The notes beneath the pieces were generated by a model. That model ran no database searches. It was not told the origin of the DNA and saw nothing but the letters and a program-made list of their open reading frames with translations. The position numbers were made by a program, and so were the translations under genes. A DNA stretch of 47,645 bases from a virus, in the IMG/VR virus record IMGVR_UViG_3300033145_000804, positions 1-47,645 of that record, one strand, 5' to 3'. This document shows positions 22,575 to 31,277 of this stretch, in pieces. Every line of letters starts with the position of its first letter. The first letter of the stretch is position 1.

Positions 22575-24817
22575 TATAACCACGCCTCCATCTTAGTTTG
22601 TTGCTTCATCGCCACTATATCACATATTTCCTTAATGTTGGTCTTCAAGGAATTGAATAACTTTCTCTTATCTATAATATAACCCTTGGGGACTTCATCT
22701 ACAAAGGCAATGGAGTCTGTAAAAGGAACTCCTCTTGGACACTCTTTTATTGGAGCTACTTTGAACCTATCACCCTTGGAGAAAGAGGTTCCTATCCATA
22801 GATTAGAGTAGGCCACACCTCTTAAGACATTATCAGCCCTATCATAGCTTCTTGGGTCTTTTCTTAAGGTTGCTGGAGGGCATATTACTGAGGCTTTAGC
22901 TGCAGAGAACTTATTCCACAGATTCTCAAAGTATTTGGTGTCGATGCTTTTATACTTACCATCCAGTATGAGCTTTATTACCTCTTCTATTGTTGCGCAA
23001 GTGAACTCAGACATATTTCCTTTTTTAATCATATTTTTAACCTCAAACTCAAGCTTTCCGTTTCCAACTGTATACCCTGCATAAAACTTCTTATCCTTTA
23101 TTATAAGAGCCTTGAATACTCTGTCTAACTCAACAGATATTCTGGAATCTATGTTATACTTTCCCTTAATATACTCCTTCATAGCCTCCGTAAGTTCTTT
23201 TGCTAGGTGTAGACCCTCTTCATTCAGAGCATCTGTCTTTGCCAATATGAATATACTATCAGTATCTCCAGCCAATACAACATAGCCTCTCTTCTTGGCT
23301 TCTTCTTTCAGTTGCATCAGATACTCTCTTCCCTTTGCAGTTATCTTTTCTGCATATTGTAAATCTCTCCACCGACTAGACCCTGCACCCAATACACCAT
23401 AGAAAGAGTTTCCAATTGACTTAAGTGCAGCTTGGTCTAAGTCTAGAGTTTTCTTCACTATTGGATTAGTTTCTTTTGACAGAGCATTCTTAACCTCAGC
23501 TCTCCATATGAGGAAACGCTTAATTACTTTTGGTATAAGTCCTGGTGGTAGATTATGGTCTATCATTATGGAGGGATATGTAGTCTTGAAGTCAAGGACA
23601 ATCACATTGAAGTGTAACCCTTTGATGGGGTCTAAAACTATAGCAGCTTTGTATGTTCTCTCTTTCTTACCAATCATACCAGATTTGACAAAGCTATCTT
23701 TACATTCTCTCAGAAGGACAGTATCAACTATCTTATTATGACTGAATACTTTTTCTATACTGCATCCAACTTTCCTTCTTAGTTTCTCAAAGTAATTGGA
23801 TAAATCTCTTTTCTTATCTATGTCAACTAACCACTTTACATGCTTATAGTTCCTCTTTATTATCTTGGTGGGAGCATCAAGCCAAGTTGTTTCAAAGTCT
23901 GTGATAGTATGGTCTAGAGTTTCACCTAGTTCTGTCTTTGCTATATATTCAAGCGAATAGGAAGGAAGCTCTTTCTTGAGTTTCTTGAAGTATGCATCTC
24001 TAAGTTCCAAAGCTCTTCTACCTCTTATCCGACCAGTTCCGTCAGCTCTGACAAAAGTCCTATTCATTATAGACATTCTATTTGCTGGGAGATTGAAGCA
24101 GAATGCTCTATTTATTAAATATGCTAAGTCAAACTTTCTTACATTCCAACCAGCTATATAATCTGGGTCTACTTTTCTTAGCCACATTATGAAGTCATGT
24201 AGTAGAGATACCTCGTTCTTTTTCTTATGCATTATGGCATTCTCATGGTATAATACAAGGTCATGCGTATAGAATATGTGAAGCTTACACTCATATGAAT
24301 CATAGCACCCTATACATATTATTGGATATCTAGTTAATGCAGGACTGGGAAACTCTTCTCTAGACGCTACTTCTATATCAATATACAATATCCTTGGTGC
24401 TACATCAACTTTATCGCATGGAACTATTTCACCGTTCTCTATCTCAAAGCCACCAGTAAGTCCCTTTTGAATCATGTATACATCCTCAAAGGGAATATCT
24501 GCTTGATGTGCTTCTTTGTATCTTAATCTAAGGGCTCTTACGTCTCCTGGGGTTCTTGTCGTTATAATTTTAACTTTATCACCTTTCTCAGTCTGAAGAT
24601 GGTATGGCCTAGCACCAACTATGGCTTTATAAGATGTATTCTTTGCATCAGCAGGAACATAGAAATGTGGCTGTATTGATTCGTCTCTTATCTTCACTCT
24701 CTTTCTATTTTCATCTCTACCTATGAGATAAGTGACAGTTCTACCATGCTCTATGGAGTATTCAGTAGCGAAGATTACTCCACGCATACTAATACACTTT
24801 GGGATATCTCGATTCAA
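22574..24817 (-). CDS. polB: Family B DNA polymerase
   Basis: 747 residues. The exonuclease domain has Exo I YIDIEVAS (Asp147, Glu149) and Exo II IAGWNVRKFDLAYL. In Exo III the aligned Tyr position appears to be Lys (KWLVD, before IDKKRDL). Polymerase motif A is LDFKTTYPSIM (Asp409), motif B is ALKSIGNSFYGVLGAG and motif C is LAGDTDSIF (Asp518, Asp520). All catalytic residues of the palm are present. Length and lack of TPR-type inserts fit an RNA-primed archaeal PolB, not a protein-primed one. It overlaps the phosphoesterase gene upstream by 29 bases and is coupled to the gene downstream. Confidence 0.95.
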   Translation of the reverse strand: MNRDIPKCISMRGVIFATEYSIEHGRTVTYLIGRDENRKRVKIRDESIQPHFYVPADAKNTSYKAIVGARPYHLQTEKGDKVKIITTRTPGDVRALRLRYKEAHQADIPFEDVYMIQKGLTGGFEIENGEIVPCDKVDVAPRILYIDIEVASREEFPSPALTRYPIICIGCYDSYECKLHIFYTHDLVLYHENAIMHKKKNEVSLLHDFIMWLRKVDPDYIAGWNVRKFDLAYLINRAFCFNLPANRMSIMNRTFVRADGTGRIRGRRALELRDAYFKKLKKELPSYSLEYIAKTELGETLDHTITDFETTWLDAPTKIIKRNYKHVKWLVDIDKKRDLSNYFEKLRRKVGCSIEKVFSHNKIVDTVLLRECKDSFVKSGMIGKKERTYKAAIVLDPIKGLHFNVIVLDFKTTYPSIMIDHNLPPGLIPKVIKRFLIWRAEVKNALSKETNPIVKKTLDLDQAALKSIGNSFYGVLGAGSSRWRDLQYAEKITAKGREYLMQLKEEAKKRGYVVLAGDTDSIFILAKTDALNEEGLHLAKELTEAMKEYIKGKYNIDSRISVELDRVFKALIIKDKKFYAGYTVGNGKLEFEVKNMIKKGNMSEFTCATIEEVIKLILDGKYKSIDTKYFENLWNKFSAAKASVICPPATLRKDPRSYDRADNVLRGVAYSNLWIGTSFSKGDRFKVAPIKECPRGVPFTDSIAFVDEVPKGYIIDKRKLFNSLKTNIKEICDIVAMKQQTKMEAWL

Positions 24818-25754
24818 TAGAAGCGCTTTCAGCAGAATAGTTCTTTAGAATATACCAACCGACTTGTGCTGTCAGACCCATTCTTAGTATGTAGATAGAT
24901 TCCCTTTGCAGAGTTCCAACTTTAAAGAGTTTATAATTGGGTGGCTTCTCTATTAAGTCCATTTCATGCCAATGTCCCATAGCCAATATATCAGGTCTCT
25001 CAGTAAGGTTCCTGAATACTTTCTCTAGATTATATGATGCAGCATAACTAGACCCACCTTTACCATGCATCATCATAAGTTTGAACTGTTTATTCAGAGA
25101 CAGTATGGCTACATTATGATAGTAGTTAACTGATTTGACCTCCTTTGCTATCGCATCACATGCATCAAACCCTTGTTTGTGCCTTGCCTGTATCTTTCGT
25201 TCATGATTACCCATTATCAGATGAACTTTTGTCTTAGAGGGTAACTCTCTTAACATATCAACAGTAGCTTCTACCTGTTCGTCTATTGAATACATACTTA
25301 GGTCTTCCCTCTCTTCTGTGTAGACACCAAGTCCCTGTAATATGTCTCCACAATGTATTACATCTCTGATGTTATGCTTATCGATGTCAGAAACAAGCTC
25401 ACGATATCCAAGAGCCGAGAAACCCTTAGACCCTATGTGCCAATCTCCTGTAAGCATAATGGGTGTCTCTATTTTAGCTACGGGTTTATAGTAGTCTTCT
25501 GCCATGAGTTTGCCATACCTTACAAGGAGATAGAAAGGAGTTCCCTTTACTCTAATCTCTTTGACATCATATCCTCTCTTACGCAATACCTTGATATAGT
25601 CTTTGATTGTTAGTATTGAGATTGCTGTATGCATTTTACTCTCTATCTTATACTTCAGTTGAGTAATCGATATGGGTAACTTCTCCCTCTGTAAGCACTT
25701 CAGTATCACTTCATCTGGCGAGATGACTTTGATATCTTTTATATTCATTTCCAT
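24789..25754 (-). CDS. Calcineurin-like metallophosphoesterase with N-terminal winged-helix part
   Basis: 321 residues. Residues about 95-300 carry the full metal-binding series: TGDWHIGS, IHCGDILQG, IMGNHERK, MMHGKGG and MGHWHEMD. Residues 1-85 look like a winged helix (VILKCLQREKLPISITQLKY ... KDYIKVLRKRGYDV). The family includes Mre11-type nucleases and the DP1 exonuclease subunit of archaeal PolD. Its position just upstream of PolB with overlap makes a DNA-end or proofreading-related nuclease plausible. A phosphatase role on other substrates is not excluded. Confidence 0.8.
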   Translation of the reverse strand: MEMNIKDIKVISPDEVILKCLQREKLPISITQLKYKIESKMHTAISILTIKDYIKVLRKRGYDVKEIRVKGTPFYLLVRYGKLMAEDYYKPVAKIETPIMLTGDWHIGSKGFSALGYRELVSDIDKHNIRDVIHCGDILQGLGVYTEEREDLSMYSIDEQVEATVDMLRELPSKTKVHLIMGNHERKIQARHKQGFDACDAIAKEVKSVNYYHNVAILSLNKQFKLMMMHGKGGSSYAASYNLEKVFRNLTERPDILAMGHWHEMDLIEKPPNYKLFKVGTLQRESIYILRMGLTAQVGWYILKNYSAESASIESRYPKVY

Positions 25755-26014
25755 CCATACCTCTTTTTTAATTTTTTAATAGCTTTATGGTTTCCATAGA
25801 TAAGGTCTATGCCCTTTCTGAATGAAGAAATAATCCCCTTTCTTGTAAGTTCCTTACAGATTTTCTGAACTTGTGAAGCCCCCAATTTAAGCCTATCAAC
25901 CAATTCCTCCGCTGTATATACCTCATCATTTGGTGCGTTCTCAAAGAAATCAAGTAGAGCTTTCTTTGTAGGACTCCTACGCAGAAAAACTTTCTCAACA
26001 TCCTCTAATTTCAT
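25745..26014 (-). CDS. Winged-helix DNA-binding protein
   Basis: About 89 residues from ATG 26014, just after the stop of the small Cys4 gene; a GTG nine codons upstream (26041) is possible. Helix-turn-helix and wing are visible: SPTKKALLDFFENA, YTAEELVDRLKLGASQVQKI and LTRKGIISSFRKGI. Highly basic end (KAIKKLKKRYGWK). Overlaps the phosphoesterase gene by 10 bases. Probably a regulator of the operon or a replication adaptor. Confidence 0.65.
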   Translation of the reverse strand: MKLEDVEKVFLRRSPTKKALLDFFENAPNDEVYTAEELVDRLKLGASQVQKICKELTRKGIISSFRKGIDLIYGNHKAIKKLKKRYGWK

Positions 26015-26018
26015 TACA

Positions 26019-26156
26019 TCATACTTCCTTATAGAAATCACATTCAGTTACATTCAGAGTGCCCTTAAACTTTTCAGAGAAAGCCTCATTGTAGCTTCCT
26101 ATACATTTATCTCTCAAAGCACATTTCTCACATATGCCCTCAAGCTTTAGAGCCAT
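26019..26156 (-). CDS. 45-residue Cys4 metal-binding microprotein
   Basis: ATG at 26156 follows an AGGAGGG site with a 5-base spacer and overlaps the end of the XPF-type gene by 17 bases; the stop is adjacent to the next gene's start. Product MALKLEGICEKCALRDKCIG ... ends VTECDFYKEV. Cys9, Cys12, Cys18 and Cys39 suit a zinc site or a 4Fe-4S cluster. It may be an accessory subunit of a neighbouring nuclease or polymerase. Below the size cut-off of many gene callers but strongly supported by site and context. Confidence 0.7.
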   Translation of the reverse strand: MALKLEGICEKCALRDKCIGSYNEAFSEKFKGTLNVTECDFYKEV

Positions 26157-26817
26157 CTTTGCCCTCCTTATACTTTATCTCAACATGCAGGAAACGGTAT
26201 ACATTTTTCCCTACATTTCCCAGAACCGAGACTAGTTGTTCCTCACTCATTTGACTCAGTTTTGCTATTGAGTTAGCTACCTCTCGTATAATCTTTCTGG
26301 CTGTCTTTATACCAACTCCTTTTATCTGACATAACATATTTTCGACAACCACATTGTCTGGAGCTTTAGAATGTGTAAAAGGGACTGGCCTGACTGTTGG
26401 AGACCCAAGTATATCATGACCCTTGGCCAAGAAGTAAGCAAACTCCTCATCATCCTTGAACAACATAGTTGGGATGTGAAGTCCACCGAATAAGCTTCTT
26501 GCTCTATATGCCATGAATCTACTGTAGTCGAACTGATGTCCTCTCCTTATGATATCTTCTGGAGTTCCAGTCACGGCCAGTATTGCTCTATTACCAAAAG
26601 ACTGTTTCAGTCTATATAGCTGATTCCACAGTCTAGGTGGCTGACCATTAATACTTCTACACGAAGCTAGGTAGTCTGACATACTCTTTCTCTCAAAGCC
26701 CCAGTCTCCGATTTGTTCATCAGCACCAAGTTGGTGCTTCTGTTCACTTGGGACACCAAACTTTGAGAGATGCTTTCCTATTGCTAAGCTCTCGTGTGTG
26801 TCTATATGAACAGTCAT
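26140..26817 (-). CDS. XPF/ERCC4-type structure-specific endonuclease
   Basis: 225 residues. The nuclease domain shows Asp6 in VHIDTHES, then GDWGFERKSMSDYL, the hallmark GDxnERKxxxD (Glu42, Arg43, Lys44, Asp48). A C-terminal helix-hairpin-helix pair follows (MLCQIKGVGIKTARKI; VSVLGNVGKNVYRFL). This is the XPF/Mus81/Hef nuclease without helicase domain, like short archaeal XPF, which cuts branched or flap DNA and often binds PCNA. It starts 1 base after the upstream gene and overlaps the Cys4 gene. It likely resolves replication or packaging branches. Confidence 0.9.
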   Translation of the reverse strand: MTVHIDTHESLAIGKHLSKFGVPSEQKHQLGADEQIGDWGFERKSMSDYLASCRSINGQPPRLWNQLYRLKQSFGNRAILAVTGTPEDIIRRGHQFDYSRFMAYRARSLFGGLHIPTMLFKDDEEFAYFLAKGHDILGSPTVRPVPFTHSKAPDNVVVENMLCQIKGVGIKTARKIIREVANSIAKLSQMSEEQLVSVLGNVGKNVYRFLHVEIKYKEGKDGSKA

Positions 26818-26818
26818 T

Positions 26819-27823
26819 TCACTCCTCTTCGCCTATAGGCTCTCTGTTGACTACATAGAGTCCATAAACGTTGAGTTGTGGAATCTCTTCCTCTACAGAT
26901 GTTCCTTCTATGTTGTTGCTTCCTTTACCAAACCTTGGATTTGCTAGAAGAATCAAGTCACTCCCAACACCAAAGTCCAATGGGATTGTCGGAGGAACCC
27001 AACTCGTTACTGCGTCTTCACCCATTCCAGTAGATACATCATCCACCTTAATGACATAGTTACCAGTCCTAGTCGGCTTTCTTCCTATAGACGATGCATA
27101 GCATCTCACTAAGACTAAGAACTTCTTATCATTTATAGCAGCATTTAGCTCTACCAGATTTGTATAGAATGGAGCCAGGTCTTCACTATTCAGAACTTCC
27201 AGAATATCATTTCCCTGAATAGGTAGATACGTTGTGTATTTGCTAGCTCTGAGGTCTTTGATTTGGTTCTTCGGGAACCTATCCAGAGCCTCAAATGTAT
27301 ACCAAGTGTTGTCTTCTAGTGTAGAGAGACTCTTCACACCTTCCTCTCCACCAGCTCTGTATCGCATAGGCCTATATCCATCTCCAGTGAGAACAATTCC
27401 ACCAGCAGTTACAGCCCATAGATGCTCAGGCATAACTTTACCGATTCTGTTATCATCCTCACTTAAGAATCTACATGTCTTTGTAGACCACAGTGGCTTC
27501 ACTACACCATTCTCTTCAATAACAATATCCAGAGCCTTTGCTATTTCTGGGTCTTTCTTATATTGTTCCATAGCAGCTTTTCGTGCGTCTTCAACAAGGT
27601 CAACAACTGGGCTCTTACCCAAGAAGAAACCTTTAAATGGTCTCAGATGTTTCATTGCTTTACGTCTCTTTTGTATTCTCTTCAAAATATAGGTGTTGTC
27701 CACTTCTCTACCTCTGTTTTTTAACTCCTCTTCTATAACCTCTGCTTCATGTTGTAAAGCACCAGGTTCAACATTTAGTTCTTTTGCCCATTCATTCAAC
27801 GTATTAGTTAATTCTTCGTTCAT
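26819..27823 (-). CDS. Possible OB-fold single-stranded DNA-binding protein
   Basis: 334 residues, first gene of the minus operon. N-terminal third is helical and charged (IQKRRKAMKHLRPFKGFFLG). The C-terminal half is beta-rich with an OB-like strand series: KKFLVLVRCYASSIGR, NYVIKVDDVSTGMGED, SDLILLANPRFGKG and LNVYGLYVVN. The acidic tail EEIPQ ... EPIGEEE is typical of SSB proteins. Placement with PolB and nuclease supports an RPA/SSB-like role, but no family motif is decisive. An aminoacyl-synthetase-like OB or purely viral protein is an alternative. Confidence 0.5.
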   Translation of the reverse strand: MNEELTNTLNEWAKELNVEPGALQHEAEVIEEELKNRGREVDNTYILKRIQKRRKAMKHLRPFKGFFLGKSPVVDLVEDARKAAMEQYKKDPEIAKALDIVIEENGVVKPLWSTKTCRFLSEDDNRIGKVMPEHLWAVTAGGIVLTGDGYRPMRYRAGGEEGVKSLSTLEDNTWYTFEALDRFPKNQIKDLRASKYTTYLPIQGNDILEVLNSEDLAPFYTNLVELNAAINDKKFLVLVRCYASSIGRKPTRTGNYVIKVDDVSTGMGEDAVTSWVPPTIPLDFGVGSDLILLANPRFGKGSNNIEGTSVEEEIPQLNVYGLYVVNREPIGEEE

Positions 27824-27857
27824 GCATTTACCTCAATTAAATAAGGGTATAGCAAGG

Positions 27858-27879
27858 TATTTAAAGCGACTTAAATGCT
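27858..27879 (-). promoter_or_regulatory. Promoter of the minus-strand replication operon
   Basis: On the minus strand the order is AGCATTT (27879-27873), five bases, then GCTTTAAATA (27867-27858), with the ATG 35 bases downstream at 27823. The same two elements occur in mirror orientation in front of the 28068 gene. Confidence 0.65.
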
Positions 27880-28012
27880 TCCAATAAAAATTAGTTTTGT
27901 TCTATATTACGAGGCATTATCTAGAATGCATGATAGTGTATAGTGTTATATATTTCTGATACAGCGCAATGTGATAAGCTCCTTTTATATTGTTAATCCA
28001 TTTTTTCTTAGT

Positions 28013-28036
28013 AGCATTTCGCAAGTGCTTTAAATA
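28013..28036 (+). promoter_or_regulatory. Promoter of the DHH phosphoesterase operon
   Basis: AGCATTT (28013-28019), seven bases, then GCTTTAAATA (28027-28036), 32 bases before ATG 28068. TTTAAATA is a good archaeal TATA box and the upstream AGCATTT is shared with the divergent promoter. The 150 bases between the two promoters are AT-rich and contain GCATT-N6-AATGC. Confidence 0.65.
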
Positions 28037-28067
28037 TAGCATGTGGAGCTATTATTGAGGAAGTCTA

Positions 28068-29012
28068 ATGCAAGAAGTGATAAGAAAGAATGAAGAGTCT
28101 TCTACATCTACGAAGCCCACTGTGTTAGCAAGTGTTTCTCCAGATGCAGATGGACTTTCTTCAGCAGCTTTATACAAGCTAATGAAGAACATTGAATTTG
28201 AAATAGAGTGTCCAAGTTTTGGAAACATAAATCCTAGAGCAGCTTATGTGTTCGACCAGAAACCAGCAGACCCCAATCTAAAAGTAGTGGTCTTTGACCA
28301 TCACCCTCCTTACCCAGAAAAACACAACTGGGAACTACATACACAAGGAGACAAGAAACCAGCTACTCTTGTTGTAGCCGAACACTTAGGCATAAAAGAG
28401 GGCTGTCCACATGCTTGGAGAATACCAATAGGTCTAGATGGAGATGGTTCATCTGCTATGACACCAACTTGGATATGGCGACAATTCAGGGAACTCACAG
28501 AAATAACAGGTTATCCAAAAGAGACGTATGGTCAACTGAGAATTAGTCCAACCCTAGCATATGAGCAGGCAAAGTCTCTGATTAATTTTGGTTGCAGACT
28601 TGGTGCATATAGAGAAACTTTCTCGATATACTGTGATGCAACAGACGTATCAGATATATTGTCAAGTCGATATCTATTAGATTGCAGGGAGAAAGTCAAT
28701 AAGGAAATGAAGCGAGTTATTGAGAGGTCTCTCTTTGTATTAGACTTCCCAAGAATAACTTATTCAGAGTATTCAAGTCCATATAAACTATGGATTGCTC
28801 ACAAAGGGCATGAGTTAATGCATAAGACGAGTGTTGCTCTGAATTTAGAAGATGGAACTGGTTCTATAAGAGGGTCACTGGCTACTCTAGTCATAGAAGA
28901 ACTTCAGAAAGCAGGAATTAATGCAGGAGGACATCTCTACACTGCCTTTGGTGGTCTCTTATTTAAACCTGAAGAGATTGAGACAATCAAAGCTGTGTTG
29001 CGGAGAATATGA
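28068..29012 (+). CDS. DHH-family phosphoesterase, archaeal RecJ/GAN-like
   Basis: 314 residues. Motif I SPDADGLSSAALYKLM (Asp26, Asp28), motif III VVFDHHPPYP (Asp77-His78-His79), an inner GLDGDGSS and a DHHA1-like end with GTGSIRGS and GGHLYTAFGG. Archaeal RecJ/GAN proteins are 5'-3' exonucleases or Cdc45-like partners of GINS in the CMG helicase. A viral copy next to nuclease and RadA-like genes fits end resection or recruitment of the host helicase. The fold is sure; nuclease versus oligonucleotide phosphatase is not settled. Confidence 0.85.
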   Translation: MQEVIRKNEESSTSTKPTVLASVSPDADGLSSAALYKLMKNIEFEIECPSFGNINPRAAYVFDQKPADPNLKVVVFDHHPPYPEKHNWELHTQGDKKPATLVVAEHLGIKEGCPHAWRIPIGLDGDGSSAMTPTWIWRQFRELTEITGYPKETYGQLRISPTLAYEQAKSLINFGCRLGAYRETFSIYCDATDVSDILSSRYLLDCREKVNKEMKRVIERSLFVLDFPRITYSEYSSPYKLWIAHKGHELMHKTSVALNLEDGTGSIRGSLATLVIEELQKAGINAGGHLYTAFGGLLFKPEEIETIKAVLRRI

Positions 29013-29671
29013 ATGATAAGATTCCAAAAGAGCTATCTCCAGAAGAAGGGAGGATTCTAGAGAAGTTCATTAGGGATATAAAATATCATGGAAAGTCAAT
29101 ATCTCTGAAACTTGCTAAAGCTGTCTTGTCAGACTTATCAAATGGTAAGGAGGGCACAGCAAAGTTCAGATTGTATTGTAAGAAGACAATGGATGGATAT
29201 GAGGCAAATGGCAAGTGGAGCCAATATGAGAGAAAAGCAAAGAGTCTCCTTGAGTCCATAGGAATAAAAGAGAGGGTGCATTATCTGCATAACTTCAAGA
29301 TACAAAATAAGGAACAGACAGGATATTACAGCATTGACATGTTTTTCTTCTTACCAAAGGTTGCTCTAGAGTTTGATGGGAGCGTATGGCATGGTAAGAT
29401 GGGTAATGCACATAGTAAAGATTATAGAAAAGATGAATGGTTGAAGAGCTTGGGTATAAGGGTTGTTAGGTTCAGCAACAAGCACTTTAGTTTGAGTGAT
29501 GGAATACTCAAGGGACTTCTTGTTAGAGCATTATTTGATTCTCCAGCAAGAGACCCTGAATCAAGATGCTCTGTATGCAGAGTAGCTTTTCCAGCAGAGT
29601 ATGTCTACTGTCCTCTATGTGGTGACTTGCTTACAGGAATTGAAACAAAAGAAAGACATAAGGTGCATTGA
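29009..29671 (+). CDS. PD-(D/E)xK-like endonuclease with C-terminal zinc ribbon
   Basis: 220 residues; ATGA overlap with the DHH gene. Residues about 70-165 read like a very-short-patch-repair/DUF559-type nuclease: YERKAKSLLESIGI, then YYSIDMFFFLPKVALEFDGS (Asp and Glu-x-Asp), then RKDEWLKSLGIRVVRFSNKH. Residues about 187-212 form a zinc ribbon (CSVCRVAFP, VYCPLCGDLL). Could act as a nicking or repair nuclease, or degrade host DNA. N-terminal 70 residues are helical and basic. Confidence 0.7.
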   Translation: MNDKIPKELSPEEGRILEKFIRDIKYHGKSISLKLAKAVLSDLSNGKEGTAKFRLYCKKTMDGYEANGKWSQYERKAKSLLESIGIKERVHYLHNFKIQNKEQTGYYSIDMFFFLPKVALEFDGSVWHGKMGNAHSKDYRKDEWLKSLGIRVVRFSNKHFSLSDGILKGLLVRALFDSPARDPESRCSVCRVAFPAEYVYCPLCGDLLTGIETKERHKVH

Positions 29672-29693
29672 AGAAAATATGGAGTGATTTTAT

Positions 29694-30068
29694 ATGGAAA
29701 GTAAGAGTGAGAATGTCAAGAAACTTACATATGAAGAAGTCAGAGACAGAATAACAAGTGGCTTCAAGGAGGACATGGTATATAACTTGGAGAGAGTGTT
29801 TACATACTTCGTGTCTAAGAAGGACATCAAAAAAGCAATAATACACAACTTAGCCGAGATGAGGACAGAAAACGAGATGCTTGAAGCTGTCTTGAACAAT
29901 ATAATGCTGAAGCAGAGGTTCATAGCTATGCTGAATGTGAAAACTGAGGAGAAAAAGAGTGTTAAAGTAAAAGCCAAGGATAGCAAAGTGACAGACAAGA
30001 CCGAGAAAAAGACTAATAAGCCTGAAGCAACTAAGACTAAAACAGTAGAAGGACAGGAGAGAACATGA
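29694..30068 (+). CDS. Hypothetical protein with lysine-rich tail
   Basis: 124 residues. Folded helical part to about residue 80 (YEEVRDRITSGFKEDMVYNL; FVSKKDIKKAIIHNLAEM), then a long disordered Lys/Thr tail (KKTNKPEATKTKTVEGQ). The tail suggests nucleic-acid or multiprotein contacts. Overlaps the next gene by 4 bases (ATGA), so it belongs to the recombination operon. No family recognised. Confidence 0.55.
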   Translation: MESKSENVKKLTYEEVRDRITSGFKEDMVYNLERVFTYFVSKKDIKKAIIHNLAEMRTENEMLEAVLNNIMLKQRFIAMLNVKTEEKKSVKVKAKDSKVTDKTEKKTNKPEATKTKTVEGQERT

Positions 30069-30385
30069 AATATGAGCAGATTATAGAGCTTCTAAGAGCA
30101 AAACATCTCGTCATTAAGAGAGCTATAGTCAGAGCAGAGAACGTCAGCATTGCAGAAGTTGAACTCTATGAAGATAAGATAATTGGTAGAGTTGAGACAT
30201 CCAACAGAATGAACACTTTTGCTCTACTTCCAGAGACAGGAGGATTTCATTGCTCCTGTATGAAGAGTAGGTCTAAGAGGGTCTGTAAGGATATCTTAGC
30301 ATATCTTAAGACTCTATCACGTGTTAGAGATAAAAGAGTATTGAATGAAACGATGAAATGGTTGAATGAATTAGCTAAAAGGTGA
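30065..30385 (+). CDS. SWIM-like zinc-finger protein
   Basis: 106 residues. The C-terminal half contains GGFHCSCMKSRSKRVCKDIL: C-x-C followed by C-K-D. The SWIM motif is CxC...CxH, so the expected His is Asp here (CKDILAYL in place of CKHILAxL). The preceding strands (SIAEVELYEDKIIGRVET) fit a SWIM domain. In archaea and eukaryotes SWIM proteins partner RecA-family recombinases, and the RadA-like gene follows within 8 bases. A loading or accessory role is a reasonable inference. Confidence 0.6.
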   Translation: MKYEQIIELLRAKHLVIKRAIVRAENVSIAEVELYEDKIIGRVETSNRMNTFALLPETGGFHCSCMKSRSKRVCKDILAYLKTLSRVRDKRVLNETMKWLNELAKR

Positions 30386-30392
30386 GGTGTAT

Positions 30393-31241
30393 ATGGAAGA
30401 GTCTATTGAAGAGTCCAAAGGGAGATATGTAAGCACAGGGTCAGTAGCAGTAGACAAGTCCCTTGGTGGAGGATTCCCTGAGGGAAAGGTATCTGGTGTC
30501 TTTGCTGGGTATGATGTTGGTAAGACTCTGCTTATGGCACAGACAGCAAGCTACTTCTGGCATCTGACTAAGAAAGCTGTGTGTTACATAGACACCGAAA
30601 AGAGCTTCAAGCAACCAGAGGACAAGGCCAAAGTGATTGGTATGTTCAAGAAGAGATGGAAGATGCAGGGAGACCCAGAGATAGTGTTCAAGTTTCCAAC
30701 GAATATACATGAGCTTATGCGAATGTTGGGGAAGAAGCTCACAGTGAAGGACAAAATAGATGATAAAACTGGAGAATTAGTGATGACCATAGCTCAGGTG
30801 GCAAATGAAACAGATGAGAAACACTTTCCACTCTATATGGAAACAAAGGAGAAGAAGTATGGTCTGATTATTCTGGACTCCATTACAGAACTTATAGAGA
30901 ATTGTATCTCAATTCCTCCAAGACAGAACTTTCCAGCCAGAAAGACAATAACCAAGAGCATAGTGGCAAGACTAGACCAGCTGGCTTCTGACTTCAATAT
31001 TCCAGTGATATTGACAATACATGAATCAGCAGACCCTGCAAGAGGTAAACTTGATACAGGTGCACCAGTTGGTGGTGCAACACTTAGATACACAATTAAA
31101 CATATGATACAGATAAGAGGTCATCCTCATGGAGAGAAGAGAACATTTCATAAGTTCAGGTGGTTTGGAGAGCCCTCTAGCAGAACTTCTAAAGAAGGTC
31201 TAGAGGTGACTCTTGTTAAGGATGTTGGATATTCTCCATAA
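30393..31241 (+). CDS. RadA/RecA-family ATPase
   Basis: 282 residues from ATG 30393; AGGTGA site with good spacing (GTG 30387 also in frame). Core shows STGSVAVDKSLGGGFPEGKV, Walker A in AGYDVGKTLLMAQ (A-x4-GKT, lacking the usual GPESSGKT wording), YIDTEKSFKQ, and Walker B YGLIILDSI. The N-terminal HhH domain of full RadA is missing, as in RadB or viral recombinases. Likely binds single-stranded DNA for strand exchange or packaging-related repair. Sits in the SWIM-RadA pair at the end of the recombination operon. Confidence 0.85.
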   Translation: MEESIEESKGRYVSTGSVAVDKSLGGGFPEGKVSGVFAGYDVGKTLLMAQTASYFWHLTKKAVCYIDTEKSFKQPEDKAKVIGMFKKRWKMQGDPEIVFKFPTNIHELMRMLGKKLTVKDKIDDKTGELVMTIAQVANETDEKHFPLYMETKEKKYGLIILDSITELIENCISIPPRQNFPARKTITKSIVARLDQLASDFNIPVILTIHESADPARGKLDTGAPVGGATLRYTIKHMIQIRGHPHGEKRTFHKFRWFGEPSSRTSKEGLEVTLVKDVGYSP

Positions 31242-31277
31242 AGAGGCAAAGGCAAAGCATAATTAACTGAAGGCGAT

